Shown: positions 1-5,325 of the stretch, one piece after another
Layout of the letters: every line of letters begins with the position of its first letter
Position numbering within the stretch: position 1 is the first letter of the stretch
Position numbers and translations under genes: made by a program
Assembly: GCA_021730835.1 (NCBI GenBank)
Contig: JAKFYP010000151.1
Span: forward strand, 1-6,444
Source: Alphaproteobacteria bacterium
GTDB lineage: Bacteria; Pseudomonadota; Alphaproteobacteria; Rickettsiales; UBA998
Reading direction: 5' to 3'
DNA: 6,444 bases
Notes under the pieces: model-generated
Databases searched by the model: none
The model's input: only the letters and a program-made list of their open reading frames with translations
Told to the model about the DNA's origin: nothing

Positions 1-1
1 G

Positions 2-1258
2 CCTCCTGCCAAAGCGGCGCTCTATGCGATGGCTAAATCCAAGGAAATCGCCCGCTACCCCAACGACGACAACCATACCTCCTTCGCTCGCCTGCTGGAT
101 TATCCGCCGACCGTCGCCTCCCCGCCGATTGACCCGGTGCGCGATATCGCCGTGCTGCAATATACCGGCGGCACGACCGGCGTACCCAAGGGCGTCGTGC
201 TGACCCACGCGAATTTAAGCGCCAATGTATCGCAATGCCGCCTGTGGTTCAGCAAGGCCCGTGAGGGGGAGGAGATTGTGCTGGGTGCGCTGCCGCTGTT
301 TCACGTCTTTGCCATGACGGTGGTCATGAATTTCGGGCTGGCCTCGGGCTTTCATCTGATCTTGCATCCGCGTTTCGAGTTGCGTGGCCTGCTCGAAGAC
401 ATCGCCACCCGCAAACCGACCCTGATGCCGGGCGTGCCGACCATGTTTTCGACCATTCTCAATTACCCGAAGCTTTCGCGCTTTGATCTCTCCTCCCTGA
501 GCATGTGCATCTCGGGCGGTGCGCCGCTGCCGGTGGAGGTAAAAAAGGAATTCGAGGCGCTGACCGGCTGTACATTATTTGAGGGCTATGGCCTGTCGGA
601 GACTGCGCCGGTCGCCGCCTGCAATCCGATTGAGGGTGAGAATAAACCCGGCTCAATCGGCGTGCCGCTGCCGGGCACGATTCTGGAAATCGTTGATAAG
701 GAAGACCGCAAGACCGCCCTGCCGCAAGGTGAAATCGGAGAGATTTGTATTTCCGGCCCGCAAGTTATGCGTGGTTACTGGGAGAAACAGGAGGAAACCG
801 ACGAGGTGTTGCGCGGCGGCAGGCTGCATACCGGCGATGTCGGCTATATGGATGCGCAGGGGTATTTCTTCATCGTTGACCGGATGAAAGAAATGATTAT
901 CTCGGGCGGCTATAATATTTATCCGCGCAATATCGAGGAGGTGCTCTATACCCATCCCGATATCACCGAATGCGCGGTGATCGGCATTGAGCACCGGATG
1001 CGCGGGCAGGTTCCCAAGGCGTTCGTCGTGAGGAAAGAAGACAGCACCCTGAGCGAGGCGGAACTGAAAGCTTACCTCAGGGATAAAATCTCCGCCTATG
1101 CACTGCCTGCCGCCATTGAGTTCCGCGACAGCCTGCCCAAAAGCATCATTGGAAAAATCCTGAAAAAGGAGTTGATCGCCGAGGAACGCGCCAGAGTGCC
1201 GGATGCCTCGCCGGATGAGGATGAGTATACCGAATCCGCCGAACAGGGCGTCGCCTGA
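2..1258 (+). CDS. fadD: Long-chain fatty acyl-CoA ligase (FadD-like), C-terminal 418 residues; 5' end outside window
   Basis: This enzyme activates fatty acids in two steps: ATP forms an acyl-adenylate, then CoA displaces AMP, feeding beta-oxidation or lipid synthesis at the cytoplasmic face of the membrane. The frame is open from base 2, so the Met at 29 is internal and the true start lies upstream. Numbered from that Met, the P-loop-like AMP-binding motif YTGGTTGVPKG is at 45-55, the GYGLSETAP motif at 186-194, LHTGD at 266-270, the hinge segment DRMKEMIISGGYN at 284-296, and the C-terminal catalytic Lys of the LPKSIIGK motif at 376. All key motifs are intact. About 150 N-terminal residues of the usual length appear to be missing off the edge. 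A short acidic tail (about 390-409) follows the C-terminal subdomain. The ANL family is certain; chain-length preference is inferred from similarity to FadD proteins. Confidence 0.93.
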   Translation, partial: PPAKAALYAMAKSKEIARYPNDDNHTSFARLLDYPPTVASPPIDPVRDIAVLQYTGGTTGVPKGVVLTHANLSANVSQCRLWFSKAREGEEIVLGALPLFHVFAMTVVMNFGLASGFHLILHPRFELRGLLEDIATRKPTLMPGVPTMFSTILNYPKLSRFDLSSLSMCISGGAPLPVEVKKEFEALTGCTLFEGYGLSETAPVAACNPIEGENKPGSIGVPLPGTILEIVDKEDRKTALPQGEIGEICISGPQVMRGYWEKQEETDEVLRGGRLHTGDVGYMDAQGYFFIVDRMKEMIISGGYNIYPRNIEEVLYTHPDITECAVIGIEHRMRGQVPKAFVVRKEDSTLSEAELKAYLRDKISAYALPAAIEFRDSLPKSIIGKILKKELIAEERARVPDASPDEDEYTESAEQGVA

Positions 1259-1283
1259 GCGCAGGCTATGGAAAAAGCCGGGA

Positions 1284-1308
1284 GCTGAGTACAAAACCAG
1301 CATTTTTT
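1284..1308 (+). terminator. Weak terminator-like element after the acyl-CoA ligase gene
   Basis: A 4-bp GC-rich stem (GCTG at 1284-1287, CAGC at 1298-1301) with a 10-base loop is followed by A and a run of six T. An upstream A5 run at 1272-1276 could pair with the T run. A separate 6-bp inverted repeat (GTACAA at 1289-1294, TTGTAC at 1310-1315) overlaps it and would compete. The stem is short for an intrinsic terminator, so the call rests mainly on its position just after a stop codon and on the T run. Confidence 0.28.
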
Positions 1309-1309
1309 C

Positions 1310-1338
1310 TTGTACGCGCCCCTTGTTTCGTTTATTTT
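1310..1338 (+). promoter_or_regulatory. Possible weak sigma70-like promoter for the ATPase gene
   Basis: The 112-base gap 1259-1370 becomes AT-rich before the ATPase start. TTGTAC at 1310-1315 and TATTTT at 1333-1338 are 17 bases apart, with 3 and 4 matches to the -35 and -10 consensus. Other spacings in this AT-rich stretch are similarly plausible (for example TTGTTT at 1323-1328), so the exact boxes are not established. Confidence 0.2.
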
Positions 1339-1370
1339 ATGCGTAGATTCCCAAACAAACGAGATTTTTG

Positions 1371-2702
1371 ATGTATCGCCGCTCTCTTGCCAGAGTTGTT
1401 GAGGAAATAAATGACACGTTTCCAGTGTTGCTGGTAACCGGCCCACGGCAGGTGGGGAAAACAACTCTACTTGAAATGTGCATGGAAAGTAACCGCAACT
1501 ATGTCACGCTGGACGATATAGAGCAGCGTGATCTGGCGCGTAATGACCCCGTCTTATTTCTGCAATCCCATAAAACCCCTCTGATTATTGATGAGGTGCA
1601 ATATGCGCCGGAATTATTCAGTGCGATTAAGGTGATCGTGGATCGTGAAAAGAAGAACGGAATGTTCTGGCTCACCGGTTCGCAAAAATTCCACCTGATG
1701 CAGGGGATCACGGAAAGTCTGGCGGGGCGCGTTGCCATTATCGACTTGCTTGGGCTTTCTCAGGCGGAAATGGATGACCGCGCCGGTCAGGCGGAACCCT
1801 TCATGCCTACACTTGAATGGATAGACCGCACGAAAGCGCAAATTAAAAAACCAAAAGCATTGCCTGAAATATACGAACGTATTTGGCGCGGTTCTTTTCC
1901 GAGGCTATGGGCTGCCGGTGATGCCAATGGAGCCGGAGATGGTGATGGTAGTGGGTATGGTTTCGGGAGTGGAGCGGGAGCAGGGAATCCTGATGGTTCC
2001 GGTTCCGACGAACATATGCCGTTTTCAGAAGTGAATAGGGATATTTTTTACAGATCCTATGTCCAGACTTATATTCAGCGTGATGTACGCGATATCGTGA
2101 ACATTACGGACGATATTGCCTTTAACCGGTTTTTGGGAGCCGTTGCTGCCAGAACAGGGCAATTGCTGAACTATTCCGATATTGCGCGTGATGTGGATAT
2201 TGACCATAAAACCGCGAAATCGTGGCTATCCGTGCTGGAAACATCCGGCCTTATTTATCTGCTGCAACCCTATTATCGAAACGTTACCAAGCGGCTGGTG
2301 AAAACACCGAAGCTGTATTTTCTGGATACGGGGCTTTGCAGCTATCTGACGCAATGGCCGACCGCCGCTTCATTGGAGACGGGCGCAATGTCCGGTGTAA
2401 TTCTGGAGACATATATGTTTTCGGAAATCCTCAAGAGCTATTGGCATAATGGGAAAACGCCGCATTTTTATTATTACCGCGATCTGGATCAACGCGAAGT
2501 TGATCTGATGATTGAAACGGGAGAAGCGTTTTATCCGATAGAATTCAAAAAAACCGCCAGTCCTGCGCGCACAGCTTCACGGCATTTTCGTCTTCTGGAA
2601 AAGCTTGGTAAACCAGTCGGGCATGGTGCGGTCGTCTGTTTCGTCGAGAAAGATGTGCCGCTTTCACGCGACGTGACCGCGATCCCTGTAGGATATTTGT
2701 GA
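1371..2702 (+). CDS. AAA-type ATPase of the AAA_14/DUF4143 family with PD-(D/E)xK-like C-terminus
   Basis: 443 residues from the ATG at 1371; a TTG codon directly upstream is in frame but less likely to be the start. No strong ribosome binding site is seen, only ACGAG a few bases upstream. The N-terminal ATPase has Walker A GPRQVGKTT at 24-32, Walker B LIIDE at 71-75, a sensor-like LTGS at 101-104 and a conserved SLAGR with R120 as candidate arginine finger. The DUF4143 part starts near 223 (RDIFYRSYVQTYIQRDVRD), includes a winged-helix-like segment at about 264-298, and ends in a nuclease-like core with E376/D378 and the E391-F-K393 triad element. Family members are common, scattered accessory genes with no settled function; ATP-dependent nucleic-acid action is inference. 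A Gly/Asp/Ser-rich insert separates the two halves. Codons look more AT-rich than in the upstream ligase, compatible with independent acquisition. The gene is convergent with the following minus-strand gene. Confidence 0.92.
   Translation: MYRRSLARVVEEINDTFPVLLVTGPRQVGKTTLLEMCMESNRNYVTLDDIEQRDLARNDPVLFLQSHKTPLIIDEVQYAPELFSAIKVIVDREKKNGMFWLTGSQKFHLMQGITESLAGRVAIIDLLGLSQAEMDDRAGQAEPFMPTLEWIDRTKAQIKKPKALPEIYERIWRGSFPRLWAAGDANGAGDGDGSGYGFGSGAGAGNPDGSGSDEHMPFSEVNRDIFYRSYVQTYIQRDVRDIVNITDDIAFNRFLGAVAARTGQLLNYSDIARDVDIDHKTAKSWLSVLETSGLIYLLQPYYRNVTKRLVKTPKLYFLDTGLCSYLTQWPTAASLETGAMSGVILETYMFSEILKSYWHNGKTPHFYYYRDLDQREVDLMIETGEAFYPIEFKKTASPARTASRHFRLLEKLGKPVGHGAVVCFVEKDVPLSRDVTAIPVGYL
1914..2009 (+). 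repeat. Low-complexity GGN/GAT-rich tract encoding a Gly/Asp/Ser/Ala linker in the ATPase
   Basis: Residues 182-213 of the ATPase consist almost entirely of Gly, Ala, Asp, Ser and Asn, with short motifs such as GDGDGSG and GSGAGAG. The DNA is purine-rich on the coding strand, with many GGN and GATGGT units. It sits exactly between the FPRLW segment that closes the ATPase half and the NRDIFYRSY segment that opens the DUF4143 half. The frame is maintained through it. Imperfect short repeats of this kind can change length by slippage; that is inference. Confidence 0.8.
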
Positions 2703-2713
2703 ATAAACCCGGC

Positions 2714-3151
2714 TTAGCCATGCACCGGGCGGCCATGCTCTTTGGAATGTATCCGATCCTCTGCATGCAGATGGCTGACATCGTGATGCGTCGGTTTCTC
2801 CCGCTTTACCGTATCACGCTCTTTTTCCGTTTCCTCGTCGTCGCCACGCGCAGCCGAAGCCGCACTTTTCCCGATACCTGCCTTTTTAAGTGAATCAGGT
2901 TTATCCGGCTTATTGTTGTTTGTGGAAGCGTCACTTTTGGATTTTTCCGTCCCGGTGTCTTTATGTTGATTGTCGGTGCGTTTCTCTTTTTCTTCCTTTT
3001 TAGTATCGTCTTTCCTGTCTTCATCCACACTTTTAGCTTTTTCGTCGCCTGATTTCTTCTCCTCTTTCTCTTCCTTATCCGCCGCTTTTTTAGCTTCCTC
3101 CGCCTTTTTCTCAGCCTCCTTGCGGGCTTCTTCCTCGGCCTTCTGGCGTTC
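2714..3151 (-). other. Low-complexity charged C-terminal tail of the 718-residue protein
   Basis: Residues 574-718 contain no recognisable fold. The first part (574-635) is dense in Glu, Lys and Ala with few helix breakers and is typical of a long charged helix. The middle (636-690) is rich in Lys, Asp, Ser and Asn, including an NNN run, and should be flexible. The final segment has His at 695, 696, 700, 702, 708, 712 and 717. The coding strand is strongly purine-rich (AAG, GAA, AAA), unlike the rest of the gene. Confidence 0.7.
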
Positions 3152-4870
3152 TGGATAGAGCTTCTCCCCCACCTCCTGACGATAAATCTGCTCAGGCGTC
3201 AGTTGCCCATCGGCTATTAGCTGCCAGTACCGCTTATGGCCCACCAGCAGATGCGGCATATCGTCTTTCATCTTGTCGCTGTGACGCAAATGCTCAGGAA
3301 GCGCATCTTCTTTTTTCGCCTGTACATCATGGGCGATACGGTCAATGGTTTTGATTTCCTCATCGGTATAATGGGCTGCCCTGAGTTTCTCCGGCGGCAT
3401 GGAACCCAGATCGAGGAAAACTTTCGCCGCCGTGGCTTTTATGGCCTGATCGGCCCGCTTCTCCGCCTCCGTAAGCATCTCCTCCTTATACCCGGCCTTC
3501 AGCATCACAGAGCGCGGGAACAGGGTCACGAACACATCGTGTGTCTCGCCTTTGAGCGTTTTCTCCAGCGCCTTGATTTCATCCACCGTATAGACCGAGC
3601 TGGCGAGGTATTTATCCGGATCGACATCGCGGCGAAACGGGAATTTCTTTTTAGTTTCGGCGATGGCATCCTCGATTTCGGCCCGGCTGTGCAGCGAACG
3701 CTCTTCTTTCAGGATAATCCGGTTGCGCCCGATCAGTTCGGCCACGCCGTCCGCCCCCATACCGTCCTTCAGCGCCCCGGCGATTTTATCCATCGCCCAT
3801 TCCAGATCTTCGTCCCAGCGGTCATGCAGCGGCTCGCGGCCCCGGTTTTTCGGATGAATATCCTGAAAAAGATGCAGCAGGAATTCTTTTAGCGGCTTGC
3901 CGTCCACCCGGCCAAGCTCGGGCTGATCAACCTGCGCCGCCCGCAGTTTGAGGATACGCGGATAGACCGTCTCATGCAGCGGCGACGCCCGCTCTTTCTC
4001 ACGGTCACTCAGCCTGATGGTATTGCCGACGATGGAGCCGAGCGGTGAGCCGAGATTGCGCCATGCGTCGCGCATAAACTCGCCGTCATGTTTGTTATGG
4101 CCGTTCCTGCCGCTGCGCTCTGTTTCGTTTTTCAGGCGGGCAAGAGCAATTCTGCGCCCTTCATCATCATCTTTATATTCCTCACGAACCTCCGCCATCC
4201 GCCGTTTAAGATACTGATCCTCTGTCTCATGCGTCTTACGTCCACCGTGGCCGTCCTTCTCCATGCGGTCGTCCTGAATCTTGACGATCGCCTGCGGAAT
4301 GGCGGCAATCGCCGAAGTCACCACATCCTGAAACCATTGATGCTTCGCGTGTTCATAAAGTTTCGCCAGTTCGACCTGCACGATTTCGTTGCCCTGTAGT
4401 TTTTTATCCGTCAGTGAGGCGGGCGCGACTTTCAACCCTTCCGCTTTCAGCAATGGGGCCATATCCTGCGCCAGCTTATGACGCCCGGCCTGAAAATCCT
4501 TCAGCACATGATAGGCTTTCAAAGCCGGTTCAGTCAGGACGGTTGACCAGCCGACCACATTGGCCGCCAGTTCGGCGGCGGCAACCGCCCGGCTCTCCCC
4601 GGCAAATTTTGCAAGATGCTCCGGCCCGTTTTCACGAATCCAGCGTTCCGCGCCGAGGCGCACATGCGGCTTGACCCAGGCGAGAAAAATATCGAGCATC
4701 CCCGCCAGTTCTTCGGATACCGGCAGGACACCCAGAAAATTGACGGTTTTCTCCTCGGCCGCCTGACCGGGCTTGCGGCGCTCGGCGTCATGAAGCTGCT
4801 TTTCCGACGCCCGCTCCATTTTTCTGGCGAGGTCTTCGATCGAGGTCGCTTTTTCGTGTTTCGTATCCAT
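2714..4870 (-). CDS. Unrecognised 718-residue charged protein with degenerate repeats and Lys/Glu-rich, His-rich tail
   Basis: I do not recognise this protein. It starts at the ATG complementary to 4868-4870, with CCGGAG four bases upstream as a plausible ribosome binding site. There is no signal peptide and no convincing membrane segment, so a cytoplasmic or non-classically exported protein is expected. Residues 1-40 are charged. About 41-570 look globular and mainly helical, with mildly hydrophobic helices near 54-70 and 183-198 and a polar insert near 203-265 (GHGG, RNGHNKHDGE). Three degenerate repeats lie near 418-511. Residues 574-635 are an E/K/A-rich stretch suited to a coiled coil or single alpha-helix. 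Residues 636-690 are Lys/Asp/Ser/Asn-rich and probably disordered, and the last 24 residues hold seven His. It diverges from the 73-residue and RelA/SpoT-like genes, sharing one intergenic region with them, so co-regulation is possible. The long open frame with a ribosome binding site makes it a real gene; its function is unknown. Confidence 0.85.
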   Translation of the reverse strand: MDTKHEKATSIEDLARKMERASEKQLHDAERRKPGQAAEEKTVNFLGVLPVSEELAGMLDIFLAWVKPHVRLGAERWIRENGPEHLAKFAGESRAVAAAELAANVVGWSTVLTEPALKAYHVLKDFQAGRHKLAQDMAPLLKAEGLKVAPASLTDKKLQGNEIVQVELAKLYEHAKHQWFQDVVTSAIAAIPQAIVKIQDDRMEKDGHGGRKTHETEDQYLKRRMAEVREEYKDDDEGRRIALARLKNETERSGRNGHNKHDGEFMRDAWRNLGSPLGSIVGNTIRLSDREKERASPLHETVYPRILKLRAAQVDQPELGRVDGKPLKEFLLHLFQDIHPKNRGREPLHDRWDEDLEWAMDKIAGALKDGMGADGVAELIGRNRIILKEERSLHSRAEIEDAIAETKKKFPFRRDVDPDKYLASSVYTVDEIKALEKTLKGETHDVFVTLFPRSVMLKAGYKEEMLTEAEKRADQAIKATAAKVFLDLGSMPPEKLRAAHYTDEEIKTIDRIAHDVQAKKEDALPEHLRHSDKMKDDMPHLLVGHKRYWQLIADGQLTPEQIYRQEVGEKLYPERQKAEEEARKEAEKKAEEAKKAADKEEKEEKKSGDEKAKSVDEDRKDDTKKEEKEKRTDNQHKDTGTEKSKSDASTNNNKPDKPDSLKKAGIGKSAASAARGDDEETEKERDTVKREKPTHHDVSHLHAEDRIHSKEHGRPVHG
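3326..3619 (-). repeat. Three degenerate protein repeats within the 718-residue protein
   Basis: Segments starting at residues 418, 452 and 492 share the pattern P-x(3)-[LM]-x(4)-Y-x(2)-[DE]-[EM]. The instances are PDKYLASSVYTVDEIK, PRSVMLKAGYKEEMLT and PPEKLRAAHYTDEEIK. The Pro-to-Tyr distance is nine residues in each, and the units are 34 and 40 residues apart. The first and third are most alike (L, Y, T, E, I, K shared). The first two units end in similar hydrophobic segments (FVTLF, VFLDLG). The similarity is at protein level only; no DNA repeat is evident. Confidence 0.5.
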
Positions 4871-4874
4871 AATA

Positions 4875-4880
4875 CTCCGG
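4875..4880 (-). promoter_or_regulatory. Ribosome binding site of the 718-residue protein gene
   Basis: On the minus strand CCGGAG ends four bases before the ATG. The core GGAG matches the Shine-Dalgarno consensus and supports this start codon, although the spacing is slightly short. Confidence 0.55.
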
Positions 4881-4916
4881 GCGCACGGGCGTACTCAGCC
4901 CAGTACCGCATCCTTA

Positions 4917-4945
4917 ACTATAACAGGGCATTGTTACAGTTTCAT
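4917..4945 (-). promoter_or_regulatory. Sigma70-like promoter for the 718-residue protein gene
   Basis: Read on the minus strand, ATGAAA (-35, 4 of 6 matches, bases 4940-4945) and TATAGT (-10, 5 of 6 matches, bases 4917-4922) are separated by 17 bases. This would give a leader of roughly 40 bases before the ATG at 4870. The leader contains a small inverted repeat (GTACT at 4891-4895, AGTAC at 4902-4906) overlapping an alternative GGGC/GCCC pairing at 4887-4890 and 4898-4901. The -35 box overlaps a perfect 10-base palindrome at 4940-4949. Confidence 0.45.
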
Positions 4946-4949
4946 GAAA
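4940..4949. promoter_or_regulatory. Perfect 10-base palindrome TTTCATGAAA, possible operator
   Basis: TTTCATGAAA is its own reverse complement and covers the predicted -35 box of the minus-strand gene, a position typical of repressor operators. It is short and AT-rich, so chance occurrence is possible. No second copy was noticed in the intergenic region. Confidence 0.25.
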
Positions 4950-5063
4950 GAATCGGCCTTTAGCTGATATTGTTTTGCATTAAAGATGAGGTGCTTAATC
5001 AGAAATATTTGGCCAGACCGGATAAAAGCATCCGCCTGTCATCGTTTTTTCACATTTTTCGGC

Positions 5064-5069
5064 TATCAT
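5064..5069 (+). promoter_or_regulatory. Possible -10 element TATCAT ahead of the 73-residue gene
   Basis: TATCAT matches the -10 consensus at 5 of 6 positions and lies 32 bases before the ATG at 5102. No acceptable -35 box is found 16-18 bases upstream, so if it is used it would need an activator or another sigma factor. The rest of 4946-5101 shows no coding potential that I trust. Confidence 0.2.
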
Positions 5070-5101
5070 GCAGGGTCTTGAGCACTCATTATCTTTTCAA
5101 T

Positions 5102-5323
5102 ATGAAAAACCCGTTTGCGGATTATATCGGTTTTTACGAGTGGGAGGAGCGCCCCTGCCGTATCCGGCCCACGGCTGATGGTGAAGGGCTGACCGGCGAA
5201 ATCTACCATGCCGGTAAAGGATTTTGCCCGATGGATGTGGCCGATATTGCCCATAAGGCAAGCCCCCTCAGCGAACGGGAATTTAGGGAACGCATTGTGC
5301 GCCTGACCGGAAGGAAGGGTTGA
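5102..5323 (+). CDS. Small unrecognised protein, 73 residues, first gene of a two-gene unit
   Basis: The ATG at 5102 gives 73 residues beginning MKNPFADYIGFYEWEERPCR. The frame stays open 44 codons upstream, but that extension lacks a binding site and reads like non-coding sequence. No Shine-Dalgarno motif is visible before the ATG, which may therefore be translated as a near-leaderless or weakly initiated gene; a TTG at 5078 preceded by CAGGGT is an alternative start. The protein is soluble, with an aromatic and acidic N-terminus (Y8, F11, Y12, W14), a Gly-containing middle (DGEGLTGEIYHAGKGF) and a basic amphipathic C-terminus (EREFRERIVRLTGRKG). I do not recognise a family. Its stop codon lies two bases before the RelA/SpoT-like gene, whose binding site is inside this gene, so the two are almost certainly co-transcribed. 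A partner, chaperone or antitoxin role is only a guess from context. Confidence 0.65.
   Translation: MKNPFADYIGFYEWEERPCRIRPTADGEGLTGEIYHAGKGFCPMDVADIAHKASPLSEREFRERIVRLTGRKG
5309..5319 (+). promoter_or_regulatory. Strong ribosome binding site of the RelA/SpoT-like gene, inside the upstream gene
   Basis: GGAAGGAAGGG ends six bases before the ATG at 5326, with the GGAA core about nine bases away. It lies within the last codons of the 73-residue gene, whose stop overlaps the spacer. This fixes the start of the downstream gene and suggests translational coupling. Confidence 0.75.
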
Positions 5324-5325
5324 GC

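Noticed and set aside
29..31. ATG at 29 as the start of the acyl-CoA ligase
   Set aside because: The frame is open upstream to base 2 with family-typical residues (PPAKAALYA), and the N-terminal part of the enzyme would be missing; the gene is truncated by the window.
653..1303. 216-codon open frame on the minus strand opposite the acyl-CoA ligase gene
   Set aside because: It lies almost wholly inside a gene with clear family motifs, its product resembles no protein family, and it is a frame shadow of that gene.
1914..2009. Gly/Asp-rich tract as RTX-type calcium-binding repeats
   Set aside because: The nonapeptide GGxGxDxUx periodicity is absent and the host protein is a cytoplasmic ATPase; it is better called a low-complexity linker.
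2708..2729. CCCGG/CCGGG inverted repeat at the convergent gene ends as a terminator
   Set aside because: Five-base stem with a 12-base loop and no T run on either strand; insufficient for an intrinsic terminator.
3236..3892. 218-codon plus-strand open frame inside the 718-residue protein gene
   Set aside because: No binding site or family resemblance; the minus-strand frame is far longer and has a plausible promoter and binding site.
4970..5101. 44-codon N-terminal extension of the 73-residue protein
   Set aside because: It would need a TTG start without a binding site, and its translation looks like random intergenic sequence; the ATG at 5102 is preferred.
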